Shown here: positions 52,033-60,473 of the stretch, piece by piece
Layout: each line of letters starts with the position of its first letter
How positions within the stretch are numbered: the stretch's first letter is position 1
Source of the DNA: JAGXQV01 sp964505475
GTDB taxonomy: Bacteria; Pseudomonadota; Gammaproteobacteria; Burkholderiales; Sulfuricellaceae
Assembly: GCA_964505475.1 (NCBI GenBank)
Contig: CAZDIJ010000010.1
Span: forward strand, 1 to 61,084
Length of the DNA stretch: 61,084 bases
Reading direction: 5' to 3'
Position numbers and translations under genes: made by a program
The notes under the pieces: generated by a model
Seen by the model: only the letters and a program-made list of their open reading frames with translations
Databases searched by the model: none
Told to the model about the DNA's origin: nothing

Positions 52033-53700
52033 CTATTTCAGCACGGTGCGGGCTTGCCCGGTACGCGGTATCAGTTCGCGCACGATTTCTCCTTCGCGCA
52101 GGGTGTAGGAGACGCCTTCCTGGTCGTCCTCGATCTCGCATGCCCGGCTGCCGATCTGGATGCGCGTGCCGGCATGCATTACCCGGCTGGCGACGACCTT
52201 GGCGTTTTCGGCCAGCGACGTGTGGCGCAGCAAGTCGTCCTGTTCCCCCATGAGGCTCTGGATTTCCGCGAGGATGTTCGCGTGGGTTTTTTCCGCTTTC
52301 GCCACCACGTCGGGAGTGCCGCGCTGGGGATTGCCGCGCAGGAAGAGCAGCAGCTTTTCCACGTTGTCCTTTCCGGCGGCTTTAAGCTCCAGTTCTTTGG
52401 AGATGCGCAGCAATTCGGCATGGAGATGCGGGTTGACGCCGACTTCGACCAGGGTCTTGACGTGCGACGGCGCCCCCAGGGTCTGGGCTTTGACCAGCAG
52501 GGTGGCGTTGGCCTTGCCGCCGATCAGGCAGCCTTTTTGGCTTTCGTCCTTGCCGACGATGATCTGGCGGGTAGCCATCAGCTCGCTCTGCATGACGGCT
52601 TCATCGACATAAATGCTGTCCCCCGCCTCGATATGGGCGTTCTGGACGAAGCGGGCATGGAAGGTGCCCCCGCAGCGCACCTGAGAAATGGCGCCGGATG
52701 CGCTTTTCTGCCCATCATGGCGGCCGATCACGCCGCCGCCGACGCGCACGTTGCCGCCCGCGATCAGCGTGGCCGCCTCCACCGTGCCGCCGACCTGGAT
52801 GTCGCCGCTGGCTTCGATGGTCATGCCCGCCAGGACATCTTTCTGGATGACGATGGTGCCCTCGAAATGCAGATTGCCGGTCGAGATGTCGGCATTCCCC
52901 ACCGTTATCACCGGTTCGACGGTAACGCCGTTGTCCACCACCACCGGCTGGCCGGCGATGGCGGAAGTCAGCAGGTCGGGGTCGTCGGCGGCGATGACGG
53001 CGCCATCGAGACGGGGTGCGAAGAGGGCGGTCTTACCGGATTTCGGGGGAACGATATGCCCCATGACGTTGATGCCGGGGACCCCCTCGGAGGGGGGGAT
53101 GCGCCGCATCAGCGATTCGCCGGCCTTGACCGTCACCACCCCGCCCAGTTCGCGGAAATTGGCGATGCCCATTTCATCCAGCGCCGGCTTGCGCTCGCTT
53201 GCCGTGGAGACCAGCAGGCTGAGCTTGCCGTCCTGGCCGTGCACCGGGGGGGCGCCCTTGGCGATGTCGATGCCTTCCGCGCTGCCGCACTGGATCGCGG
53301 TTTCGATGTTCTCTTCGATCACCCCCGAGACGATGCCCTTATCCCGGAGAGCGTCGAGGATTTGGGATTTGGTCGCCGGCTGTCCGCCTTGCGGCGGAAA
53401 CAGCAGTAGGCGAACCACCATCAAATCCGGGCTGATTTCCAGGCGGAATTCGCCGTCGCGCACCTCGCCGATTTCCAGTTCGAACGGCTCGCCGCCGGCG
53501 TTGCATTTGCGCACCAGCTCCGCAAGGGCGATTTCGTTGAAATGCAAGGCACCGAATTCGCTGGCGGCTAAATGCTGTTTCAGCCAGCCGATTTCCAGCC
53601 GCCCGTTCTCCAAGGGTGGTGCGTATCGGGCAACCAGCTTGCGGTTCGCCTGTTTCAGGTAGAAGCGTAGCCCCGTGCCATTTTCTTCCTCGTCCTGCAT
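52033..53700 (-). CDS. FapA-family (DUF342) polymer-like beta-helix protein
   Basis: The 555-residue protein has an N-terminal FapA region (about 1-160), a central right-handed beta-helix made of repeated short strands with GGxV-type turns (about 240-400, e.g. IEASGDIQVGGTVEAATLIAGG) and a C-terminal coiled coil. The family occurs with cell-surface, flagellar or polysaccharide genes; its exact function is unknown. ATG at 53700 has GGGAGG 5 bases upstream. It is convergent with the ABC permease. Confidence 0.85.
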   Translation of the reverse strand: MQDEEENGTGLRFYLKQANRKLVARYAPPLENGRLEIGWLKQHLAASEFGALHFNEIALAELVRKCNAGGEPFELEIGEVRDGEFRLEISPDLMVVRLLLFPPQGGQPATKSQILDALRDKGIVSGVIEENIETAIQCGSAEGIDIAKGAPPVHGQDGKLSLLVSTASERKPALDEMGIANFRELGGVVTVKAGESLMRRIPPSEGVPGINVMGHIVPPKSGKTALFAPRLDGAVIAADDPDLLTSAIAGQPVVVDNGVTVEPVITVGNADISTGNLHFEGTIVIQKDVLAGMTIEASGDIQVGGTVEAATLIAGGNVRVGGGVIGRHDGQKSASGAISQVRCGGTFHARFVQNAHIEAGDSIYVDEAVMQSELMATRQIIVGKDESQKGCLIGGKANATLLVKAQTLGAPSHVKTLVEVGVNPHLHAELLRISKELELKAAGKDNVEKLLLFLRGNPQRGTPDVVAKAEKTHANILAEIQSLMGEQDDLLRHTSLAENAKVVASRVMHAGTRIQIGSRACEIEDDQEGVSYTLREGEIVRELIPRTGQARTVLK

Positions 53701-53791
53701 ATTGCCTCCCAAGACCCGGACGGGATTAGGGTGTTATGATGTACGCATAGAGTAACGCCGGCGCCGCATAACCGCAATATCGGCGAGCAGA

Positions 53792-54613
53792 CTACTGGCG
53801 TTTGGCGGGAGCCGGCGTGGTTTCGTAGAAAGGCTGGACGCGCGGAATCAGGCGCTGGATGTCCTGGATGCGCGATTCGTCGGAAGGGTGGGTACTGAGA
53901 AACTCGATTGAAAACGAACCCTTCTGGCGCGCCATTTTTTGCCATAAGGTTACTGCGGCGTGCGGGTCGTAGCCGGCGCGCGCCATCAACTCCAGGCCGA
54001 TATGGTCGGATTCGCTTTCCATCCGGCGGCTGTGCGGCAAGGTGAGCGCCAGCGCTCCGGCCGCCTGCAACGCCACCAGCTTGCGCTCGTCCATCTTGGT
54101 GGACAGGGCAATTCCCAGCAGAACCAGTTGCTGCCCATAGACCTCCGAGATTTTCTCGCGCCCGTGTTCGCGCAGCGCATGGGCGATTTCGTGCCCCATC
54201 ACGGCGGCAATCTCATCGTCGCTCAAGCGTAATTTATCGAGAATGCCGGTATAGAAGGCGATCTTCCCGCCCGCCGCGCAGAAGGCGTTGATTTCGTCGG
54301 AAGCGATCAGGTTGATTTCCCATTTCCAGCGCAAGGCGTCCTCGCGGAAGATTCCCACGTGGGGAATGATGCGGAAGGCGATCCGGCGCAGCCGTTCCAG
54401 TTGGCGCGGGTCGGTATTGAGCTTTCCCTTCGCCCGCGCCTGGTCGATGGTTTCGCCGTAGGAGCGCAACGCCATTTGCTCGGCCTCCTGCGAACTTACC
54501 AGCATATACTGTTTGCGCTCGATGCCGACGGCGCCGGAGTGGGTGGTCTTGACCGCCGCGCAGCCGGCAAGCAGGGCGGCCAGCAGCAACACAAAGAGAT
54601 ATTTGGTGTACAT
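53792..54613 (-). CDS. M48-family metalloprotease lipoprotein (LoiP/BepA-like)
   Basis: The 273-residue product has a lipoprotein signal (LLAALLAGC, mature Cys17) and an M48 domain with zinc motif HEIAH in AAVMGHEIAHALREHG and the third ligand in ESESDHIGLELMARAGYDP. It is probably anchored in the outer membrane facing the periplasm and acts in envelope quality control. The ATG at 54613 starts the signal peptide. Confidence 0.92.
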   Translation of the reverse strand: MYTKYLFVLLLAALLAGCAAVKTTHSGAVGIERKQYMLVSSQEAEQMALRSYGETIDQARAKGKLNTDPRQLERLRRIAFRIIPHVGIFREDALRWKWEINLIASDEINAFCAAGGKIAFYTGILDKLRLSDDEIAAVMGHEIAHALREHGREKISEVYGQQLVLLGIALSTKMDERKLVALQAAGALALTLPHSRRMESESDHIGLELMARAGYDPHAAVTLWQKMARQKGSFSIEFLSTHPSDESRIQDIQRLIPRVQPFYETTPAPAKRQ

Positions 54614-54723
54614 CGAAGTCTCTCGTCTCTTATAACTCACTTACATGAAAGCCGGGTAAAATTGGGCATTCATTCAAACCATGTTATCATTTTTATCAAC
54701 TTGCCCATCATAGTGAGCGCATC

Positions 54724-55851
54724 GTGTTCGAACACCAGGATGTTTTAGTCGCGCTGAACGGCAAATTGCCCTTGCCGGACAAGATCGAATCCGTCCATCG
54801 TCTGTTGAAGCAACGCTTCGACTTTATCGACCGGATTGCGGTGGCAGTTTACGACAAAAAAACCGATTTGCTCAAAACCTTCGTCCACAGCAGCGGCGGC
54901 GACCAGCCGCTGAGCCTGTACGGCGCCAAGCTGGCGGATTCCGGGTCGTTGCGCGAAATTCTCAAGGTCGGCCGCCCGCGGGTGGTGAACGATCTCGGGG
55001 TTTTCGGCAATGCGCCCGCCGAGCATGCCCGCCGTATCGCCGCGCAAAAATACGGCGCCAGCTACACCATGCCGATGTACATCAACGGCGAGTTCTTCGG
55101 CTTTCTGTTTTTCAACTCCTACCGCAAGCAGGTCTTCGACGAAGGCGTGCTGCATGATCTGGACATGGTCGGGCATCTGCTGTCGCTGCTGGTGATCCAC
55201 GAACTGACGAGCACCCGCAACCTGGTGGCGACCGTCAAAACGGCGGCCGACATGGCTCAGCACCGCGACTTCGAAACCGGTTCGCATCTCGACCGCATGG
55301 CCAACTACGCGCGCTTGATCGCCCGCGAGGTGGCTAAAAAATACCGGCTCAACGACGAACTGGTCGAGCATATTTTCCTTTTCTCGCCGCTCCACGACAT
55401 CGGCAAGATCGGGATTCCCGACAATATCCTGCTGAAGCCCGCCAAGCTTACCGAGGAGGAGTTCGCGGTGATGAAAACCCACACCTTGAAAGGTACGGAA
55501 ATCATCGACCGGATGCTGGAGAATTTCGGGCTGAACGATCTGCCGCATGTCGAAATGCTGCGCAACATCGCTTTGCATCACCACGAGGCGCTCAACGGCA
55601 GCGGTTATCCCAGCGGCCTGGTGGAGGAGGAGATTCCGGTCGAGGCGAAGATCGTCGCGGTCGCCGACGTGTTCGACGCCCTTACCAGCCGCCGCCCCTA
55701 CAAGGAGGCATGGAGCAATGATCGGGCTTTCGGCTTGCTGCGGGAAATGGCCGACAGCAAGTTCGACCGCGATTGCGTGGAAGCCCTGATCGCCGTGCGT
55801 GAAGAGGTCGAGGCGGTGCAGCGGCGCTTCCGGGAAGACCCGTTGGGCTGA
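54724..55851 (+). CDS. HD-GYP domain phosphodiesterase with N-terminal GAF-like domain
   Basis: The 375-residue protein has an N-terminal GAF-like sensory domain (about 1-165) and a C-terminal HD-GYP domain. HD motif in SPLHDIGKIGIPD, the HHHEALNGSGYPSGL GYP motif and the DVFDALTSRRPYK segment are intact. It should hydrolyse c-di-GMP. The start is GTG at 54724. It is divergent from the M48 protease. Confidence 0.92.
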   Translation: MFEHQDVLVALNGKLPLPDKIESVHRLLKQRFDFIDRIAVAVYDKKTDLLKTFVHSSGGDQPLSLYGAKLADSGSLREILKVGRPRVVNDLGVFGNAPAEHARRIAAQKYGASYTMPMYINGEFFGFLFFNSYRKQVFDEGVLHDLDMVGHLLSLLVIHELTSTRNLVATVKTAADMAQHRDFETGSHLDRMANYARLIAREVAKKYRLNDELVEHIFLFSPLHDIGKIGIPDNILLKPAKLTEEEFAVMKTHTLKGTEIIDRMLENFGLNDLPHVEMLRNIALHHHEALNGSGYPSGLVEEEIPVEAKIVAVADVFDALTSRRPYKEAWSNDRAFGLLREMADSKFDRDCVEALIAVREEVEAVQRRFREDPLG

Positions 55852-55860
55852 CCCGCCCGC

Positions 55861-57294
55861 TCAAAGCAGGAAAATCGTCGCCAGCCCAAGGAAAATGAAA
55901 AACCCGCCGCTATCCGTGACGGCGGTAATCAACACGCTGGATCCCACCGCCGGATCGCGTCCCAGCTTGTGCATGACCAGTGGGATCAATACCCCCATCA
56001 GCGCCGCCAGCAGCAGGTTGAGCAGCATCGCGCCGGTCATGACGGCGCCCAGCGCGGCGCTGTGATAGAGGAAAAAGGCGATCAGGCCGATAATTCCACC
56101 CCACAGCAACCCGTTCAGAATGCTGACGCTGATTTCCTTGAGCAGCAGCTTTTTCATGTTGCCGGAGTGCAATTGTCCCAACGCCAGGGCGCGCACGATC
56201 ATGGTGGTGGTCTGGTTGCCGGAATTGCCGCCGATTCCGGCGACGATCGGCATCAGCGCCGCCAACGCGACGATTTTCTCGATGGATGTCTCGAACATGC
56301 CGATCACCCGCGAGGCGATGAAGGCGGTGACCAGGTTGACCGCCAGCCAGGTCCAGCGGTTTTGCAGGCTGCGCCATACCGGGGCGAACAGGTCTTCTTC
56401 TTCCTTCAGGCCGGCCAGGCCGAGCATTTCGCTGTCGGATTCCTCACGGATAAAGTCCATCACCACGTCCACCGTCAAGCGCCCCACCAGCTCGTTGTGG
56501 TGGTTTACCACCGGAGCGGAAATCAGGTCGTAGCGCTCGAATGCCGAGGCCGCCTCGCCGGCTTCGTCGTCGGGATGGAAGATCACCGCGTCGCTCGACA
56601 TCACCGCCGCCACGTGGGCTTCCGGGTCATGCACCAGCAGCCTTTTGAGAGGAAGCACGCCGCGGAAACGGCCGGCGCGGTCCACCACGAACAGCTTGTC
56701 GGTGTGGCTGGGGAGTTCGCCGAGGCGGCGCAGGTAGCGCAGCACCACTTCCAGGCTGATGTCCTCGCGGATGGACACCATGTCGAAATCCATCAGGCCG
56801 CCGACGCTGTCCTCGGGGTAGGATAGCGCGGATTGCAGGTGGACGCGGTTCTGGCTGTCGAGCGAATCGAGCAGCTCCTGCATCACATCCTTGGGCAGGT
56901 CGGGCGCCAGGTCGGCGATTTCGTCGGTGTCGAGATTCTCGGTGGCGGCGAGCAGTTCCTCGCTGTCCATGGTGGCGATCAGCGATTCGCGCACCGCGTC
57001 GGAGACTTCCAGCAGGATGTCGCCGTCGCATTCGGCCTTGACCAGTTCCCAAACGATCAGGCGCTGGTCGAGCGGCAGCGATTCGAGGATGTAGGCGACG
57101 TCGGCGGGGTGCAGGCTGTCGAGCTTCTTTTGCAGCTCGGCCAGATTCTGCTTGTGCACCAGCGATTCGATCAGGTCATGCTTGGGCATGTCCTGCTTGT
57201 GCACCATGCTTTCCACCAGCTTGTGCTTGTTGAGCAGGCTGATGACCTGTTGCAGGCTTTCCTGTACGCTTTCCGGCTGTTTTGTTTCGAGCAT
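55861..57294 (-). CDS. mgtE: Magnesium transporter MgtE
   Basis: The 477-residue protein has an N domain (about 55-165), two CBS domains (about 170-300) and five C-terminal helices with the PIVAGIGGNSGNQ pore motif. The ATG at 57294 has GGAG 6 bases upstream. An unusual N-terminal extension carries a 15-residue tandem repeat (residues 23-37 and 38-52, KHKLVESMVHKQDMP / KHDLIESLVHKQNLA). It is convergent with the HD-GYP gene and preceded by a long leader. Confidence 0.94.
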   Translation of the reverse strand: MLETKQPESVQESLQQVISLLNKHKLVESMVHKQDMPKHDLIESLVHKQNLAELQKKLDSLHPADVAYILESLPLDQRLIVWELVKAECDGDILLEVSDAVRESLIATMDSEELLAATENLDTDEIADLAPDLPKDVMQELLDSLDSQNRVHLQSALSYPEDSVGGLMDFDMVSIREDISLEVVLRYLRRLGELPSHTDKLFVVDRAGRFRGVLPLKRLLVHDPEAHVAAVMSSDAVIFHPDDEAGEAASAFERYDLISAPVVNHHNELVGRLTVDVVMDFIREESDSEMLGLAGLKEEEDLFAPVWRSLQNRWTWLAVNLVTAFIASRVIGMFETSIEKIVALAALMPIVAGIGGNSGNQTTTMIVRALALGQLHSGNMKKLLLKEISVSILNGLLWGGIIGLIAFFLYHSAALGAVMTGAMLLNLLLAALMGVLIPLVMHKLGRDPAVGSSVLITAVTDSGGFFIFLGLATIFLL

Positions 57295-57557
57295 GTTGTT
57301 CTCCGGTGGCGGCTGCGCGAGCCGCAAATCGTCCTGCCGGAAACGGAGCCGCCGCAGGCGCGAGGCCGGGAAACTACGGGGAATATCCGATTTCCGCTAT
57401 CGCCTAGCGGAACCGGACAAAGCGCGAGAGCTTTGAGAAGGACGACCGCTAGGAAGTGCTACAGATTGCAAAAATATGACAACTGGGACTGTCCAAGGTG
57501 GTGGCCTTGTTTAATGAAAACAATAGGATTCTAACTCTTTCTGAGGGTTGACGTCAA
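57295..57557 (-). promoter_or_regulatory. mgtE promoter and long structured leader
   Basis: On the minus strand a -35 TTGACG (57552-57557), 18-base spacer and -10 TAGAAT (57528-57533) predict a start near 57521 and a leader of about 225 bases. The leader contains a perfect 8 bp stem TTCCGCTA-GGCGA-TAGCGGAA (57392-57412) and several GC stems near the ribosome site. A Mg2+-sensing leader is possible but unproven. Confidence 0.6.
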
Positions 57558-57571
57558 TTTGTCGAACCCTC

Positions 57572-58267
57572 TTATGGGGCTTGCACCTGGTTCATGCGCA
57601 CCAGGATGATCGGCGTCTTTTTTTCCAGGCCGCGGGCATTGCGGTGCAGGTCGTAGTAGCGCGGGTTGGGCACCATGGAGGCCAGCCGGGCGGATTGCTC
57701 GGCGGACAGGCCGGCCGCGGATTTGCCGTAATAGTGGCGCGCCGCCGCCTCGGCGCCGAACACGCCGTTGCCCCATTCGATGACGTTGAGGTAGATTTCC
57801 AGGATGCGGCGCTTGCTCAGGGTCTTTTCCAGCATCACGGTGATGAGCGCTTCTTCCGCCTTGCGCAGCGGACTCCTGCTGCCGGAAAGAAACAGGTTCT
57901 TGGCGAGTTGCTGGCTGATGGTCGAGCCGCCGGCGACGATCTTGCCTTTTTTCAGGTTTTTTTCGTAGGCATTCTGGATGCCTTCCCAGTCGAAACCTTC
58001 ATGGTCGAGAAACTTGGAATCCTCCGCTGCGATCAGGGCGCGCTTGAGATGGCCGGAAATGCGCGCGTAAGGCACCCATTGCTGCTGCAATCGCGCATCG
58101 GGACGGGCGGCGCGCATTTCCGCCAGGCGCGCGTCCATAAAGGCGGTGGAGGCGGGATTGTGGTCTTTCCACCACCAGATGTGGGTGAAAATCCAACCCT
58201 GGTACAGCAGCAGCGCGGCGGCCAGCAATCCGACGATGCGCCACAGCCAGCGCCAGAGCAGCCTCAT
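57572..58267 (-). CDS. mtgA: Monofunctional biosynthetic peptidoglycan transglycosylase
   Basis: GT51 glycosyltransferase that polymerises lipid II, 231 residues. One N-terminal membrane helix (about 6-25), the catalytic glutamate in AAEDSKFLDHEGFD, GGSTISQQLAKNLFLS and EIYLNVIEWGNGVFG are intact. There is no transpeptidase domain. The ATG overlaps the aroE stop by 4 bases, a common aroE-mtgA pairing. Confidence 0.95.
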   Translation of the reverse strand: MRLLWRWLWRIVGLLAAALLLYQGWIFTHIWWWKDHNPASTAFMDARLAEMRAARPDARLQQQWVPYARISGHLKRALIAAEDSKFLDHEGFDWEGIQNAYEKNLKKGKIVAGGSTISQQLAKNLFLSGSRSPLRKAEEALITVMLEKTLSKRRILEIYLNVIEWGNGVFGAEAAARHYYGKSAAGLSAEQSARLASMVPNPRYYDLHRNARGLEKKTPIILVRMNQVQAP

Positions 58268-59076
58268 GCGCGCAGTTGCCGGATGACCGGGGCGGCTTCC
58301 GGGCGCACGCCGCGCCACAGGAAAAAGGATTCCGCCGCCTGTTCCACCAGCATGCCCAGCCCGTCGGCCACGACGGAAGCGCCGTGTGCTCGGGCGAAAG
58401 CCATGAACGGCGTTTCCCGTCCGTACATCATGTCGTAGGCCAGCGCGCCGGGGGCGAAAATGCCCGGGGGCAGCGGCGGCAGCTCGTCGGCGAGGCCGCT
58501 GGACGTGGCGTTGACGATCACGTCGAAGCGGCGCCCCGATAAGTCCGGGTAGCCTCCCGCCTCGACGCGGCCATGGGCGGAAAAGGCGCCTTGCAGTTCG
58601 CGCGCCTTGGCGGCGGTGCGGTTGACGATATACAGGGATGCCGGGCGCTGCTCCAGCAGCGGCAGGAGGACGCCGCGCGCGGCGCCGCCCGCCCCCATCA
58701 GCAGGATGGCTTTTCCTTCCAGCGGGCAGTCCAGGTTGCGCGAAATATCGCGCACCAGGCCGGCTCCATCGGTGTTGTCGCCGAGAATACCCCCGTCTTC
58801 CTCGAACTTCAGCGTGTTGACCGCCTGCGCCAAGCGCGCCCGTTCGCTGAGTTGCCCGGCGGTTTGCCAGGCTTCGACCTTGAACGGCACCGTGACGTTC
58901 ATGCCTTTGCCTCCGGCGGCGCGGAATTCCCGCACGGCTTCGGCGAATCCGCCGAGCGGCGCGAGGATCGCCTCGTAGCTTAAATCTTGCCCGGTCTGGC
59001 GCGCAAAGGCGGCGTGGATCACTGGGGATTTGCTGTGGGCGATGGGGTTGCCGATGACGGCGTAGCGATCGGTCAT
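58264..59076 (-). CDS. aroE: Shikimate dehydrogenase
   Basis: NADPH-dependent reduction of 3-dehydroshikimate to shikimate. The shikimate-binding GNPIAHSKSPVIHAAF, the VTVPFK catalytic-lysine region and the NADP loop LMGAGGAARGVLLP are present. The ATG at 59076 begins MTDRYAVIG, the usual N-terminus, giving 270 residues. It is divergent from the CDF transporter gene. Confidence 0.96.
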   Translation of the reverse strand: MTDRYAVIGNPIAHSKSPVIHAAFARQTGQDLSYEAILAPLGGFAEAVREFRAAGGKGMNVTVPFKVEAWQTAGQLSERARLAQAVNTLKFEEDGGILGDNTDGAGLVRDISRNLDCPLEGKAILLMGAGGAARGVLLPLLEQRPASLYIVNRTAAKARELQGAFSAHGRVEAGGYPDLSGRRFDVIVNATSSGLADELPPLPPGIFAPGALAYDMMYGRETPFMAFARAHGASVVADGLGMLVEQAAESFFLWRGVRPEAAPVIRQLRA

Positions 59077-59101
59077 GGTTTTGAGGGTGGCATACGGTAA
59101 A

Positions 59102-60304
59102 ATGGTGCGAGATTTTACCAAGTTTGGAACCGTCTTGAGCGATCATTCCCGCCATTCCGCTTTTCAGCCCAGCGACGCCGAGCGCTACCGGGAAGCGAAA
59201 AAAGTCACCCTCGCCAGCCTGGCGGTGAACCTGGCGCTGAGCATTCTGCAAATCACGGTGGGTTGGCTCGGTAAATCCCAGGCGCTGCTGGCGGATGGGA
59301 TGCACACCCTTTCCGACCTGTTTTCGGATTTCCTGGTGCTGTTCGCCAATCGCCACGGGTCGGCCGCCGCCGACCAGCAGCACCCCTATGGCCATCGCCG
59401 CATCGAGACCGCCGCCACGCTGCTGCTGGGCGCGTCGCTGCTGGGGATCGGCGTCACCATGATGTGGAGCGGCATCACCCGCTTGCAGTCCCCGCAAGCG
59501 TTCGAAACCGTGCATATCGCCACCCTGGCGATCGCCGTGGTTACGCTGGCCAGCAAGGAATCCCTCTACCATTATTTGATCCGTGCGGCGCGCAAATTAC
59601 GCTCGCAACTGCTCGCCGCCAACGCCTGGCATACCCGCGCCGACGCCGCGACATCGCTGGTCGGCGCTATCGGCATCGGCGGCAATCTGCTCGGCTATAC
59701 CTTCATGGATGCCCTGGCGGCGGTGGCGGTGTCCTTCATGATTGCGCGCATGGGCTGGAAGCTGGGGTTCGACGCCATGGCCGAGCTGATCGACACCGGC
59801 CTGGACGAAAAGGAGGTCGCGGCTATCCGCCAGACTTTGCTGGAAACGCCGGGGGTGAGGGGGTTGCACGAACTGCGCACGCGGCGCATGGGCGAACGCG
59901 CGTTGATCGACGCCCACATCCTGGTGGATCCGCGCATCAGCGTCTCCGAGGGGCACTATATCGCCGAGTTCGCGCGCGGGCGGGTGCTCAAGCGCCACGA
60001 TGCCCTCGACGTGATGGTGCATATCGACCCCGAGGACGATTCATCCATCGCGCTCAGCATCAACCTTCCGCCGCGCGAGGTTTTGTTGCGCCATCTGGAG
60101 CGGGAGTTGGGCGAAGCGCTGCCCGGGACGCGCCAAGTCGTCCTCCATTATTTGCAGGGGCGTGCCGAAGCCGACCTGTACCTTCCCTTTGCCTTTTTTG
60201 GCGACAGCGCAAACCTTGCCGCTCTTGAGCGAAAAATCGCCGGAATGCTGAAGGGAGACGATTATTTTTCGGCCATCCGCCTGCATTGCCAGGGCGCACC
60301 ATAG
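59102..60304 (+). CDS. Cation diffusion facilitator family transporter
   Basis: The 400-residue divalent-metal exporter has six helices with the metal-site motifs LLADGMHTLSDLFSDF and HTRADAATSL, then a cytoplasmic dimer domain (about 225-300) and an extra C-terminal domain of about 100 residues. The metal (Fe, Zn, Mn or Co) cannot be read. The start is uncertain: ATG at 59102 or TTG at 59135. Its stop lies inside the first NtrC site of glnA. Confidence 0.9.
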   Translation: MVRDFTKFGTVLSDHSRHSAFQPSDAERYREAKKVTLASLAVNLALSILQITVGWLGKSQALLADGMHTLSDLFSDFLVLFANRHGSAAADQQHPYGHRRIETAATLLLGASLLGIGVTMMWSGITRLQSPQAFETVHIATLAIAVVTLASKESLYHYLIRAARKLRSQLLAANAWHTRADAATSLVGAIGIGGNLLGYTFMDALAAVAVSFMIARMGWKLGFDAMAELIDTGLDEKEVAAIRQTLLETPGVRGLHELRTRRMGERALIDAHILVDPRISVSEGHYIAEFARGRVLKRHDALDVMVHIDPEDDSSIALSINLPPREVLLRHLERELGEALPGTRQVVLHYLQGRAEADLYLPFAFFGDSANLAALERKIAGMLKGDDYFSAIRLHCQGAP

Positions 60305-60342
60305 CGGTGCGCAGGTTGTTGCTGACGCACCGCTATGGTGCA
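60294..60342 (+). promoter_or_regulatory. Tandem NtrC enhancer sites of glnA
   Basis: Site 1 GCGCACCATAGCGGTGCGC (60294-60312) and site 2 CGCACCGCTATGGTGCA (60326-60342) match the NtrC pattern TGCACC-N5-GGTGCA. Their 15-base cores are exact reverse complements. Centres are 31 bases apart, about three helical turns. They lie about 96 and 127 bases upstream of the predicted glnA start. Confidence 0.85.
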
Positions 60343-60402
60343 TTAAATATTCTGCCGCGGCTTTAACGGGTTGTGGCAAAATAGTTTTTTTGTCAGCGCG
60401 AG

Positions 60403-60418
60403 TGGCACGGTAAATGCT
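60403..60418 (+). promoter_or_regulatory. Sigma54 promoter of glnA
   Basis: TGGCACG-GTAA-ATGCT: matches the -24/-12 pattern TGGCACG-N4-TTGCW except for one base. It lies about 56 bases upstream of the glnA ATG and downstream of two NtrC sites. Confidence 0.85.
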
Positions 60419-60473
60419 TAATCATGCCGGCATGAAATACCTTTGTATCTAATTTGTTTTTAGGAGAGTAAAT

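Noticed and set aside
52054..53409. A 451-codon plus-strand frame opposite the FapA-family gene
   Set aside because: Composition typical of a GC-rich antisense frame; the minus-strand gene has recognisable family features and a good ribosome site.
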